Below, piece by piece: positions 6,920 to 16,109 of a stretch of DNA of 64,000 nt. The position numbers were made by a program, and so were the translations under genes. Position 1 is the first letter of the stretch. Every line of letters starts with the position of its first letter. The notes beneath the pieces were generated by a model. It was not told where the DNA came from and ran no database searches. It was given only the letters and a program-made list of their open reading frames with translations. This DNA is from Gemmatimonadetes bacterium 13_1_40CM_69_22. GTDB lineage: Bacteria > Gemmatimonadota > Gemmatimonadetes > Gemmatimonadales > GWC2-71-9. The stretch covers positions 1 through 64,000 of the forward strand of contig MNEL01000047.1 in NCBI GenBank assembly GCA_001917665.1, given 5' to 3'.

Positions 6920-8983
6920 TCACCCCACCCTGAACAGCTCAAACCCCCGCTCGTACCTCGTCACGATCCGCTCGCGATAGGCCGCATGCTCCGGCCGGGC
7001 GAGCGCCGGATCGCGCGCAATGACTTCTCCCGCCGCGCGGCGCGCCGCCTCGAGCAGCGGCAAGTCGGTCTCGAAGTTGGCGTAGCGCAACGGCACCCCA
7101 CCCGACTGACGGGCCCCGGCAAGCTCGCCCATGCCGCGCTCCCGTAAGTCGAGCTCGGCGATCTTGAAGCCGTCCGTCGTCTCGGTGAACGCCTTGAGCC
7201 GGGCGGCCGCCTGCGGGACGTTCGAGAGCAGGATACAGTGGCTCGCGGCGGCGCCCCGGCCCACGCGGCCGCGCAGCTGGTGCAGCTGCGCGAGCCCGAA
7301 GCGCTCCGCGTGCTCGATCAGCATCACCGTCGCGTTCGCCACGTCGATCCCCACCTCAATCACGCTGGTCGCGACGAGGATCTGGACCGCGTTGTCACGG
7401 AACGCGCGCATCGTCGCGTCCCGCTCGTCGGGACTCAACCGCCCGTGCACGAGCCCGACGCGGAACTCGGCGAACACCTGCCGCAGGTCTTCGGCCATCG
7501 TCGTCGCCGCTTTCAGGTCGGCGCGCTCCGACTCGTCGATCACGGGATAGATGACGTACGCCTGACGCCCCGCGGCGCACTCGGCGCGGATGAACTCGTA
7601 GATCTTCTTGCGCGCGGCGTCGGTGCGCAGCGCGGTCTTCACGGCGCCCCGCCCTGGTGGCCGCTCCCGCAGCTCCGTCACGTCGAGGTCGCCGTACAGC
7701 GTCAGCGCGAGCGAGCGCGGGATCGGGGTCGCCGTGAGGAGCAAGACGTCGGGGGCGTCCCCCTTCTCCACGAGGGCAGCGCGCTGCTCCACGCCGAAGC
7801 GGTGCTGCTCGTCCACCACGGCGAGGCCCAGGCGGTGAAATTTGACCGACTCCTGGATCAACGCGTGCGTCCCCACCACGAGGCGCGCCGCCCCACGCGC
7901 GATGCGCTCCCGCGCGGCGCTCTTCTCCGCCGGCGCCAGCCGGCCGATCAGGAGCTCCGGCCGGAGCTCGAGCGGCTGGAGCAGCCGCGTGAGCGTCGCC
8001 CCGTGCTGCTCGGCGAGCAGCTCGGTGGGCGCCATGATCGCGGCCTGGTAGTCGTTCTCCACGGCGAGCAGCATCGCGAACAGCGCCACCACCGTCTTGC
8101 CGGTGCCGACGTCGCCCATCAGCATCCGATGCATGCGGAGCGGCGCGGTCATGTCGTTCGCGATCTCGCGCACCGCGCGCCGCTGGTCCTCGGTGAGCTC
8201 GAAAGGGAGATGCTCCTTGAGCCGCGTGGTGAGCTCCTTCTTGAGCGCGAACGCGATCCCCGCGCGGGCGCGCTTCGCGAGATGGCGCGCGCGCGCCTGC
8301 ACGAGCTGCTGGTCGAAGAACTCGTCGAACGCGAGGCGGCGCCGGCCGGCCTCGGCGTCGTCCAGGTCCCGAGGCCGGTGCACGGCGGCGAGCGCCGGGC
8401 GCAGCTCGGGAGTCCCCACGGCGGCGCGCAGCCGCGGTGGATGGGGATCGCTGACGAGCGCAAGCAGGGCGTCCAAGTGCTGGTGGATGAGCCCGCGGAT
8501 CTGGCGGTGCGTCAGGCCTTCGGTCGCCGGATACACCGGAAGCACCAGGCCGCGGTCGGGACCCGCCTCCCCCTGGTCCGCCAGTACGACGAACTCCCGG
8601 GGGACGAGCTGGCGCCCGTGGTAGTAGCGCACCGGGCCGGTGACGAGGAGCAGCTGCCCCTGCTTGATTTGACGCTCGAGGAAGGGCTGGCCCGGCCAGG
8701 CGCACTCGAGCAGGCCGCTCTCGTCCCGGAGCACCGCCCGGAACACGCGCAGCCCGCGCCGCGTCGGCAGCACCCCAGTCGTGACCACCTGTCCGACGCA
8801 GTTGACCTCCTGCCCCACGCGCGCGCGCGCCAGCGGCGTGACCGCGGTCGCATCGAGGTAGCGATGCGGCGTGTGATACAGGAGGTCACCAACGGTGCGG
8901 ATGCCGAGCCGCGCCAGCGCCTCGGCGCGCTTCGGTCCGACGCCTTTGAGATATTTCACGGAGGTCACGAGCTGCAGCGTCAC
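6920..8983 (-). CDS. recG: ATP-dependent DNA helicase RecG
   Basis: Branch-migrates replication forks and recombination intermediates. The 687-residue product has the N-terminal HhH/wedge OB domain (LKGVGPKRAEAL, then VNCVGQVVTTGV), Walker A MGDVGTGKTVVAL, the RecG-type motif II DEQHRFGVEQR, motif III TATPIPRSL, and motif VI QLRGRVGRG followed by the TRG region. The length is normal. The start is GTG at 8981-8983. It is the last gene of the minus-strand train behind ftsY, 31 bases downstream. Confidence 0.95.
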   Translation of the reverse strand: MTLQLVTSVKYLKGVGPKRAEALARLGIRTVGDLLYHTPHRYLDATAVTPLARARVGQEVNCVGQVVTTGVLPTRRGLRVFRAVLRDESGLLECAWPGQPFLERQIKQGQLLLVTGPVRYYHGRQLVPREFVVLADQGEAGPDRGLVLPVYPATEGLTHRQIRGLIHQHLDALLALVSDPHPPRLRAAVGTPELRPALAAVHRPRDLDDAEAGRRRLAFDEFFDQQLVQARARHLAKRARAGIAFALKKELTTRLKEHLPFELTEDQRRAVREIANDMTAPLRMHRMLMGDVGTGKTVVALFAMLLAVENDYQAAIMAPTELLAEQHGATLTRLLQPLELRPELLIGRLAPAEKSAARERIARGAARLVVGTHALIQESVKFHRLGLAVVDEQHRFGVEQRAALVEKGDAPDVLLLTATPIPRSLALTLYGDLDVTELRERPPGRGAVKTALRTDAARKKIYEFIRAECAAGRQAYVIYPVIDESERADLKAATTMAEDLRQVFAEFRVGLVHGRLSPDERDATMRAFRDNAVQILVATSVIEVGIDVANATVMLIEHAERFGLAQLHQLRGRVGRGAAASHCILLSNVPQAAARLKAFTETTDGFKIAELDLRERGMGELAGARQSGGVPLRYANFETDLPLLEAARRAAGEVIARDPALARPEHAAYRERIVTRYERGFELFRVG

Positions 8984-9014
8984 TCCCCTTCCCCCTCTCC
9001 CCTTCCCCGGCAGT

Positions 9015-9878
9015 TCACCCGCTCACCAAACGCTTCGCGTAGGACTGGGCGGCGAACACTTCGAGATCCTCGAGCCCCTCCCCTGTACCGACAAAACGGA
9101 CCGGCACGCGTACCGCGCGCTGTACGGCGACCACGCTCCCGCCCTTCGCGGTGCCGTCGAGCTTGGTGACGATCAAGCCGGTGAGCGGCAGCCCCGCGGC
9201 GAACGCCCGCGCCTGCTGCACGGCGTTCTGGCCCACCGTGCCGTCCAACACGAGCAGCGACTCGTGCGGGGCGCCGGGCCGCTGCTTCGCGACCACGCGC
9301 ACGACTTTCTTGAGCTCCTCGAGCAGCCGCTCCTCGGTGTGCATGCGGCCCGCCGTGTCCACGAGTACCGTGTCGACCCCACGGGCGCGGGCCGCCGCGA
9401 CCGCGTCGAACGCCACCGCCGCCGGGTCGGCCCCTCCCGCCCCACCGACACTCGGGACGGCGAGCCGGTCCGCCCAGATCTTGAGCTGCTCGCTCGCCCC
9501 GGCTCGGAACGTGTCGGCGGCGGCGAGCAGCACGCTGCGGCGCTCGCGCGTGAGCCGGTGCGCCAGCTTCGCGATGGTGGTGGTCTTGCCGACGCCGTTC
9601 ACCCCGAACACGAGGATCACGCTCGGTGGCTCGGGTGCGCGCGCCAGCGCTCCCGGATCGCCACCCAGCGGGGCGGCTGCCGCGAGGATGCGCGCCACGG
9701 CCTGCTGCAGCGCAGCCTGGAAATCGCCGTCTCGGAGGGGGGCGCGCGTCACCTGGTCGAGGATCTCCGCCGTCGCCGCGATGCCGAAGTCGGCCTCGAG
9801 CAGAATGCGTTCGGCCTCCTCGCGCGCGCCCGCGTCGCGGCGGCCGAATACGCGAGCGACCCGCTCCCACAGCTTCAT
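9015..9878 (-). CDS. ftsY: Signal recognition particle receptor FtsY
   Basis: SRP-receptor GTPase that docks ribosome-SRP complexes at the membrane. At 287 residues it is an NG-domain-only form without the long acidic A domain of E. coli. Motifs are G1 GVNGVGKTTTIAKLA, DTFRAGASEQL, G3 DTAGRMHTEERLL and G4 TKLDGTAKGG. The frame is open upstream, but ATG 9876-9878 overlaps the stop of the VWA gene (ATGA) and begins the typical MKLWERVARVFGR helix, so that start is chosen. Confidence 0.94.
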   Translation of the reverse strand: MKLWERVARVFGRRDAGAREEAERILLEADFGIAATAEILDQVTRAPLRDGDFQAALQQAVARILAAAAPLGGDPGALARAPEPPSVILVFGVNGVGKTTTIAKLAHRLTRERRSVLLAAADTFRAGASEQLKIWADRLAVPSVGGAGGADPAAVAFDAVAAARARGVDTVLVDTAGRMHTEERLLEELKKVVRVVAKQRPGAPHESLLVLDGTVGQNAVQQARAFAAGLPLTGLIVTKLDGTAKGGSVVAVQRAVRVPVRFVGTGEGLEDLEVFAAQSYAKRLVSG

Positions 9879-11686
9879 GGCAGTCCCTGTCGGCGGCGCC
9901 ACGCCCACTCGGTCGCGAACGCCGCGATCGCAACCACGAACAGCCACCACCGCTCGCGCAGCGGAGCGCTCGCGAGCCGCCCCGCCGCGCCGCCCGCCTG
10001 GGCGCGCAGCACTGGCGCTGCCGGGCGCCACTCGTCGGAGTACGTCTCCACCGCGACGACGCCCCGCTCCGCGCCGCTCGGCGACCCATACGAATACACG
10101 CCCGGCGGCAGCGATAACTCCGCGCGCCCCGTTGCATCGAAGCGGAGCGTGTCCGTTCGGCTGGTCCCGGCAGCCGTCAGCGTCACGGTCACGTCGCGCG
10201 GCGAGCCGGCGCCAGCCCAGCGCCACGCCACGGGCATGCCGTTGGCAACCTCGTGCGTCACCGGCACGAACCTCTCCCAACTCGCTTCTCCCCCCGCCAG
10301 CAGCCAATCGGCCAATGCCGCGACCACCGCCCGATACGCCTCCGCGCTCGCACCGCCGCGGAACGCCCAACGAAACAGCCCTGCCGCGGCGACGGTCGCC
10401 CGCCGGGCGCTCCCCCCCGCCCCATCATGCTCGGACAGCACGACCACGGGGCGCGGGGTGCCACGCCGCGCCAGGCGCGCCGTGAGCACGACCACCGCCG
10501 CGCTGTCGGTGGGGAGGGGGAGAGCGAGATCGGACACCGCGGCGGCGGGCGCGAGCGAATCCCATGCGATCCCGGCGAGCGCGCCGGCGAGCGGGGACGG
10601 CCCGGCCGGCTGCACGTACCAGTCGCCCTCCTGGCCCCGCGTCGTGGACCAGTTCAGGATGGCACCCTTGGACGCAAACCGCTCGAGCGGCGCGGGGTTC
10701 CCCGCCCGGACGACGAGACGAGCGCCCGCCACGACCCGCGTCACTTCAGCAGTGGAGACGGGCGCGAGGTTGGCGGCGTCGCGCCACCCGCCCCCGCCCG
10801 GCTCGGATTCCACGAAGGTGCGCACCGGCACGCGCGCCACGTCGCTCAGGGCGCGGGCGAGGAAACGGCTGTCCCAGTCGGGCGGCGACGCGAGCAGCAC
10901 GACGGAGGGCTGGGGGCTCACTTCCAGCACGAACCGGCGGGCGTCGTCGCGGGGCTCGGAATCGCCGGCAACACCCTCCAGTCGCACCTCGAGCGCCTGC
11001 CAGCCGGCGCGTGAAAGGCCGGTGAAGGGGGAAGAGGGAAGAGTAATCTCAGTCGAGACAATCCCGCTGTCAGGAAGCGAAACCACACGCGACATGAGGC
11101 GCTGATTCCCCAGACTCACGACGAGTGTCCCCTTCCCCCTTTCCCTTGCCGCTTTTCCGGCCGTCCCGTAGCCAATCTTGAGCCGGATCGTATCCCCCGC
11201 CGCGACGCGCGCCGGCCCCGCGACGGACGCGATGAACGCGTCCCGAAAGGACGCACGTGGCAGGACCACCACCCGCGCGCGGCTCAGGAGATCCGTCGGG
11301 ACGTCGGCGAGGTCGTCGATCGCGCCGTCGGTCACGACGCTGACCGGCCCGCCGCGGCCCGCCGCGGCCGCGAGCGCCGGCGCGAGCCGCGTCGCGCCGT
11401 CCGCCGGCGGGAGCGAGTCGTAGGCGCGTACGCGCGACCCGAAGCGCCAGATCACGCCCCGCCCCCCGCCCCCGCCCCCGCCCTTCGCCAGCGCGCGCGC
11501 GCTGTCCAACGCCTCACGCCAGCGCGCGCCGTGGCCCGCCATGCTGAGCGACGCGTCGAGCAGCACGAGGGGTGGGGCGGACCCCTGATCGCGGCGCCAC
11601 GTCGCGGGGTTCCACAGCAGCAGCACGAGGGCAGCGAGTCCGGTGGTGCGCAGCAGCGCGAGCCCGGCCGTCAGGCGGCCGCGCAC
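9875..11686 (-). CDS. Membrane-anchored VWA-type protein (MIDAS motif)
   Basis: 603 residues. An N-terminal hydrophobic segment (TGLAALVLLLWNPATW) is followed by a von Willebrand A-like start with a MIDAS sequence, LLDASLSM (DxSxS), and a C-terminal membrane helix (WWLFVVAIAAFATEWAWRR). This architecture resembles the large membrane proteins encoded near BatA/BatB and DUF58-MoxR systems, but no MoxR ATPase is nearby. The middle resembles Ig-like or CARDB-like extracellular strands. A glycine run (residues about 70-77) comes from a C-rich DNA tract. The GTG start overlaps the end of hisA by 16 bases; ftsY starts in its stop codon. Function not known. Confidence 0.7.
   Translation of the reverse strand: MRGRLTAGLALLRTTGLAALVLLLWNPATWRRDQGSAPPLVLLDASLSMAGHGARWREALDSARALAKGGGGGGGRGVIWRFGSRVRAYDSLPPADGATRLAPALAAAAGRGGPVSVVTDGAIDDLADVPTDLLSRARVVVLPRASFRDAFIASVAGPARVAAGDTIRLKIGYGTAGKAARERGKGTLVVSLGNQRLMSRVVSLPDSGIVSTEITLPSSPFTGLSRAGWQALEVRLEGVAGDSEPRDDARRFVLEVSPQPSVVLLASPPDWDSRFLARALSDVARVPVRTFVESEPGGGGWRDAANLAPVSTAEVTRVVAGARLVVRAGNPAPLERFASKGAILNWSTTRGQEGDWYVQPAGPSPLAGALAGIAWDSLAPAAAVSDLALPLPTDSAAVVVLTARLARRGTPRPVVVLSEHDGAGGSARRATVAAAGLFRWAFRGGASAEAYRAVVAALADWLLAGGEASWERFVPVTHEVANGMPVAWRWAGAGSPRDVTVTLTAAGTSRTDTLRFDATGRAELSLPPGVYSYGSPSGAERGVVAVETYSDEWRPAAPVLRAQAGGAAGRLASAPLRERWWLFVVAIAAFATEWAWRRRQGLP
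11024..11147. repeat. Polypurine inverted repeat inside the VWA gene
   Basis: GAAGGGGGAAGAGGGAAGAG (11024-11043) and the pyrimidine tract CCCCTTCCCCCTTTCCCTT (11129-11147) are near-complements. They code for LPSSPFTG and RERGKGTL in the VWA protein. The arms are simple sequence and look inserted compared with the surrounding mixed sequence. Confidence 0.55.
11457..11483. other. C-rich tract; possible G-quadruplex on the minus (coding) strand
   Basis: Five C-runs of 3 to 6 separated by single G bases. On the minus strand this reads as G-runs of 3, 5, 5, 6 and 4, fitting a G-quadruplex rule, in the coding strand of the VWA gene. It codes for the run of glycines. Confidence 0.5.
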
Positions 11687-12384
11687 TGGAGCGCCTCGGC
11701 GAGGGTGAAGCGGCCTTCGTACAGCGCCCGTCCCACGACGGCCCCCGCGAGCCCGGCGGCCCGGATGGCGCGCAGGTCGTCGAGCGCTGCGACGCCCCCC
11801 GAGGCGATCGTCTCGAGCCCGAGCGCCGCGATCGCCCGGGCGCCGGCCACGTCCGGCCCGGCCAGCATCCCGTCCCGGGCGACGTCGGTGTAGATCACCG
11901 TGCGCGCTCCTTGCGCCTTGACCCGCTCAGCGAGCTGGGGTGCGGTGAGGTCGAACACCTCGGTCCAGCCCCGCACGGCGACCCGGCCGTCCTTCGCGTC
12001 GATGCCGACCGCGAGCCGCTCCGGCCCGTGGCGCTCGAACAGCCGCGCGACCATCGCCGGATCGGTCGCGGCCTTCGTCCCGATCACCACCCGGGTCGCG
12101 CCCCACGCGAGCATCTCGTCGATCGCCTCCTCGGTGCGCAGGCCGCCGCCCACCTGGACCGGCACGCCCGCCGCACCCAGGAAGCGGCGCGCGAGTGCAC
12201 GGTTGTCGCCCCGGCCGAGCGCGCGGTCCAGATCGACGAAGTGGACCCAGCGGGCGCCGTCGCGCACGAACTGGCGCGCCACGGCCACGGGATCGTCGGC
12301 GTAGGCGGTCGCGCGCTGCGCCTCGCCCTGCCGCAAACGCACCACTCGCCCGCCCTGCACGTCAACGGCGGGGTAGAGCTCCAC
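11671..12384 (-). CDS. hisA: Phosphoribosylformimino-AICAR ribotide isomerase HisA
   Basis: Fourth step of histidine biosynthesis, an Amadori rearrangement in a (beta/alpha)8 barrel. The 237-residue product has AVDVQGGRVVRL with the catalytic aspartate, VGGGLRT, GTKAATDP and TDVARDGM with the second catalytic aspartate. The frame stays open far upstream into the M23 gene, but GTG 12382-12384 begins exactly at the family start (VELYPAVDVQGG). No Shine-Dalgarno is obvious before it. It stands alone among division genes; no other his gene is in the window. Confidence 0.93.
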   Translation of the reverse strand: MELYPAVDVQGGRVVRLRQGEAQRATAYADDPVAVARQFVRDGARWVHFVDLDRALGRGDNRALARRFLGAAGVPVQVGGGLRTEEAIDEMLAWGATRVVIGTKAATDPAMVARLFERHGPERLAVGIDAKDGRVAVRGWTEVFDLTAPQLAERVKAQGARTVIYTDVARDGMLAGPDVAGARAIAALGLETIASGGVAALDDLRAIRAAGLAGAVVGRALYEGRFTLAEALQCAAA

Positions 12385-12398
12385 GGATGTAGAGGAAA

Positions 12399-13676
12399 CT
12401 AATCGTCGCGCGCGGCGACGGTCGGAGCGGTGTGCGGGGAGCCGTGCGGCTCGAGCTGAGTGACCAGCTGGACGCGGACCGAATCGTACGCGGCGCGGAG
12501 GGGCTGCGGGATCGGCGTGCCCGATCCCATGTCCTTGCGTTGCGGGTTGGTGGGCCGGCCGCTCACGAGAAACTCGTAATGCAGGTGCGGACCGGTCGAG
12601 AGGCCGGTCGAGCCGACGTAGCCGATCGTCTCCCCCTGCTCCACGCGCTCGCCCACGTGCAGGCCGTGCTCGAAGGCGGAGAGGTGGCCGTAGCGCGTGC
12701 GGACGCCGCTCGCGTGGCGCAGCTCGATCAGGTTGCCGTAGCCGCCCTCCTCCCGCCCCACTCGTGTCACCACACCGTCCGCGGTGGCGCGCACCGGCGT
12801 GCCGTACGGTGCGGCGAAGTCCACGCCCTCGTGGTGACGCCACATGTGGAGGATGGGATGGAACCGGCTGCCGAACCGGCTCGAGATGCGGCGGAACGCC
12901 AGCGGCGCGCGCAGGAAGGCGCGGCGCAGCGACCGTCCCTGATCGTCGTAGAAGCCCGCGCCCCCCGTCGCGCCGTCCTCGAAGTAGAACGCGTAACTCG
13001 GGGTCCGCGCCACGTCCACCCGCGCCGCCAGGATGCGGCCGAAGCGCCGCTCGCCCTCGGGGGACTCGAGCCGGTCCAGCAACACGATGAACCGATCTCC
13101 CGCCCGGACGTCGCGGGTGAAGTCTACCTCCCAGTCGTACACGTCGGCGATCGCCCAGGCGAGCGCGCGCCGCTCGGCTCCCGGTAGGAACGTGTCGGCG
13201 ACCGCCCGGTCCAACGCGTCGTACAGCGACGACTCGATCGCACCCGTGACCCGCAGCCGCACGATCGTCCACGGGATCGTTTCGACCGTTTCGACCCAGC
13301 CGGCGTCGGCGCGCGCCACCTGGAGCCGACGCTCGGGCGACAGCCGGACGGTCACCCGCTCAGGCTGGCTGTCGGTCTTCAAGCGGCGCACCTGGAACGC
13401 GAGCCCGGGCCGCAACCGACGCACCGGCAGGTGCTGCGCCGCGGCGAGGAAACCGGCGTAGTCGCGCCCCGTGATCCCCGCGCGCGCCAGCACCTCGGCG
13501 AGCGTCTCGCGCCGTCCCAGCGTCTCCGTGAACTCGGCATAGGCGTCGGTCACGACGATGGGCGGCGCGGTGAGCGGCCGGCGCCAGGGCCACGCGTCGC
13601 GCGTGGCCCAGAGCAGACCGCCGGCCGTGAGCAGGCCGGCGGCGACGTAATGCCTCGCCCGCCCAGGAAGCGCCAT
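12399..13676 (-). CDS. M23-family metalloendopeptidase with LysM/OapA-like N-terminal part
   Basis: Predicted periplasmic peptidoglycan endopeptidase or division-associated activator, 425 residues. An N-terminal membrane anchor (YVAAGLLTAGGLLWA) is followed by a LysM/OapA-like module (ETLAEVLARAGITGRDY) and a C-terminal LytM domain with the zinc ligands HHEGVDFAAP and HLHYEF intact, so catalysis is likely rather than an EnvC-type dead enzyme. The ATG at 13674-13676 overlaps the ftsZ stop by one base (TGATG), which places it in the division transcript. Confidence 0.9.
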   Translation of the reverse strand: MALPGRARHYVAAGLLTAGGLLWATRDAWPWRRPLTAPPIVVTDAYAEFTETLGRRETLAEVLARAGITGRDYAGFLAAAQHLPVRRLRPGLAFQVRRLKTDSQPERVTVRLSPERRLQVARADAGWVETVETIPWTIVRLRVTGAIESSLYDALDRAVADTFLPGAERRALAWAIADVYDWEVDFTRDVRAGDRFIVLLDRLESPEGERRFGRILAARVDVARTPSYAFYFEDGATGGAGFYDDQGRSLRRAFLRAPLAFRRISSRFGSRFHPILHMWRHHEGVDFAAPYGTPVRATADGVVTRVGREEGGYGNLIELRHASGVRTRYGHLSAFEHGLHVGERVEQGETIGYVGSTGLSTGPHLHYEFLVSGRPTNPQRKDMGSGTPIPQPLRAAYDSVRVQLVTQLEPHGSPHTAPTVAARDD

Positions 13677-14833
13677 CAATCCATCTGTCTCCGGATGAAG
13701 GTCGGGATCTCGAGCTCATTGACGTCGGGGGGCGGCGCGGGTGGGGACGCGCCGCGCCGCGCTGGCTCCGCCGGCTTCACGTAGCCCAGCGGCGGCACGG
13801 GGGTGGGCCGCGACACCCGCTCCCGGAACGGCAGCACGCCCGGCGCCGCCCGGCCCGGCGTCTCCGCCGCCTTGTCCCGGTCGAAGCCGGTGGCGATCAC
13901 GGTCACCCGGATCTCGCCGTGCATCGCCGGATCGTTGACCGTTCCGAAGATGATCTCGGCCTCCTCGCCCGCCGCGTCCTTGACGACGTCGGAGATCTGG
14001 GTGACCTCGCCGAGCGTCAGATCCTCGCCGCCGGTGATGTTGATCAGCACGCCCGTGGCGCCGGTGATCGAGATGTTGTCGAGCAAGGGGCTCGAGATCG
14101 CCTGCTGCACCGACTCCATGGCGCGGTTCTCGCCCCGCCCCATCCCCGTGCCCATGATCGACGCGCCGCCGTTCTGCATCACGGTGCGCACGTCCGCGAA
14201 GTCCACGTTCACGATGCCCGTCACGGTGATGAGCCCCGAGATCCCCTGAGTGGCATGCAGCAGCACCTCATCGGCCTTTTTCAGCGCGTCCTGGAAAGGT
14301 ATCCCCTTCCCCACCACGGCGAGCAAGCGCTCGTTCGGCACGGTGACCATGGTGTCGACGTGCTTGCGCATCTCCGCGATGCCCATCTCGGCCTGGCGCA
14401 TCCGCTTGCGTCCCTCGAACAGGAACGGCTTGGTCACGATGCCGATCGTGAGGGCCCCGAGATCGCGCGCCATCTGTGCGATGATGGGCGACGCGCCCGT
14501 CCCCGTGCCGCCGCCCATGCCGCAGGTGACGAAGACGAGATCGGCGCCCTGGAGGGCGTGCAGCACTTCATCGCGGTTCTCCTCGATCGCCTGGCGGCCG
14601 ATCTCGGGTCGCGCGCCCGCCCCGAGGCCGCGCGTCAGCTTCTTCCCGATCTGCACCTTCACGTCGGCCTTGTTGTTGAGCAGGGCCTGCGCATCGGTGT
14701 TGACGGAGATGAATTCGACGCCCTCCAGCCCCTCGTCGACCATGCGGTTCAGCGCGTTGCCACCGCCGCCGCCCACACCGACGACCTTCATGCGAGCGTT
14801 TTGCGATACGGTCTCTTCGAGCTCGAAGATCAT
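13676..14833 (-). CDS. ftsZ: Cell division protein FtsZ
   Basis: Tubulin-like GTPase that forms the Z ring. The 385-residue protein has VVGVGGGGGNAL, the tubulin signature GGGTGTGA, and the T7-loop wording NVDFADV. The C-terminal conserved peptide ELEIPTFIRRQ binds FtsA and ZipA-type partners in other bacteria. The linker before it is proline-rich and short. ATG 14831-14833 is preceded by GAGGGAG and lies 19 bases after ftsA. Confidence 0.97.
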   Translation of the reverse strand: MIFELEETVSQNARMKVVGVGGGGGNALNRMVDEGLEGVEFISVNTDAQALLNNKADVKVQIGKKLTRGLGAGARPEIGRQAIEENRDEVLHALQGADLVFVTCGMGGGTGTGASPIIAQMARDLGALTIGIVTKPFLFEGRKRMRQAEMGIAEMRKHVDTMVTVPNERLLAVVGKGIPFQDALKKADEVLLHATQGISGLITVTGIVNVDFADVRTVMQNGGASIMGTGMGRGENRAMESVQQAISSPLLDNISITGATGVLINITGGEDLTLGEVTQISDVVKDAAGEEAEIIFGTVNDPAMHGEIRVTVIATGFDRDKAAETPGRAAPGVLPFRERVSRPTPVPPLGYVKPAEPARRGASPPAPPPDVNELEIPTFIRRQMD

Positions 14834-14852
14834 GGCTCCCTCGGGTGACCGA

Positions 14853-16109
14853 TCAGAAGAAGTCCTGCAACCACCGCTTGAGCGGCGCGAACCAGCGCTC
14901 GACCCCCGGGCTCTGCACCAGCGAGCCACCGGGCGCGGCGCCCTGTGCCACCTTGCGCGCCGCGTACAGCACCAACCCCACCGGCACCGCGTACCGCGGC
15001 GCCTGTACGCTGTCCACCAGCCCCGAAATCCCCTGCTCCGGGGCGCCGGCGCGCACCGGCATCGCGAACACGTCCCGCGCGAGCTCCACCATACCCGGCA
15101 GATGCGCCGTGCCGCCGGTCAGCACCACGCCCGCCGGCAGCCGCCCGCCCCCGTATCCCGCCTTCTCGAACTCGCGGTCCACCAGGTGGAAGATCTCGTC
15201 CAGCCGCTGGTGGATGATGTCCGACAGCATCTCGCGCGCCGCCTGCCGGGCTCCCTGCCCGGGCGTGGACGGCAGCGTGATCATCTCCGACGGATCGACC
15301 AGCGGCTTGTAGGCGACGCCGTGTCGCTCTTTCAGCCGCTCCGCGTCGGCCTGGGTCACGCCCAGCACCTGGACCACGTCCGTGGTGACCTGCGCGCCGG
15401 CGTACTTGAGCGACGCGAGGTGCCGGATCTTCCCCTCGTGGAAGATCGTCACGCCGGTCGAGCCGCCCCCGACCTCGAGCAGCGCGACGCCCAGCTCCTT
15501 CTCGTCCTCCGTCAGCACCGCGTACGATGCCGCCAGCGGCTCGAGCACGAGATCCAGCACGCGGTACCCCGCGCGCTGCACCGCCTTGCGCAGGTTCTGC
15601 GCGGCGGTGGACTGCACGGTCACGAGGTACATCTCCACCTCGAGCCGCGTGCCCGTCATCCCCACCGGGTCCGAGATGCCGTGCTGCTGATCGACGACGT
15701 ACTCCTGCGGGATGTCGTGCAGCAGCTCCTGGTCGCGTCCCAGCGAGATGGCCCGCGCCACTTCGTTCACGCGGGCGACGTCCTCCGCGGTGATTTCCTC
15801 GCGGCTCACGGCGACCACGCCGGGCGACGTGCGGGCCGACACGTGCTCGCCGGCGATACCGCAGGTGACGCCCCCGACCTTCGCGCCCGCCATCCGCTCG
15901 GCGTCCCGCAGCGCGGCGACCACCGAGCGGCTGGTCTCGTCGATGTCCCGCACCATGCCGCGCCGCACGCCGGCGTTCTTCGCGAGCCCGACGCCCAGCA
16001 CCTTGGCGAGCGGCATGCGCGGCAGGTCGCCCACGACCTCGGCGATCACGGCGCAGGTCTTCGTGCTCCCGAGGTCGAGTCCGGCGATCAGCTGTCGGTC
16101 CCGGCTCAC
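14853..16109 (-). CDS. ftsA: Cell division protein FtsA
   Basis: Actin-like ATPase that tethers FtsZ to the membrane. The 418-residue protein has phosphate-1 motif GLDLGSTKTCAV, the actin-fold LEVGGGST, and adenosine motif VVLTGGTAHLPG. The C-terminal end RWFAPLKRWLQDFF is an amphipathic membrane-targeting helix. The GTG start at 16107-16109 overlaps the ftsQ stop (GTGA). Confidence 0.96.
   Translation of the reverse strand: MSRDRQLIAGLDLGSTKTCAVIAEVVGDLPRMPLAKVLGVGLAKNAGVRRGMVRDIDETSRSVVAALRDAERMAGAKVGGVTCGIAGEHVSARTSPGVVAVSREEITAEDVARVNEVARAISLGRDQELLHDIPQEYVVDQQHGISDPVGMTGTRLEVEMYLVTVQSTAAQNLRKAVQRAGYRVLDLVLEPLAASYAVLTEDEKELGVALLEVGGGSTGVTIFHEGKIRHLASLKYAGAQVTTDVVQVLGVTQADAERLKERHGVAYKPLVDPSEMITLPSTPGQGARQAAREMLSDIIHQRLDEIFHLVDREFEKAGYGGGRLPAGVVLTGGTAHLPGMVELARDVFAMPVRAGAPEQGISGLVDSVQAPRYAVPVGLVLYAARKVAQGAAPGGSLVQSPGVERWFAPLKRWLQDFF

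Noticed and set aside
11671-13272. HisA fused to an upstream domain in one long frame
   Set aside because: The upstream part overlaps the M23 peptidase in another frame and has no motif; the family start at 12384 is clear.
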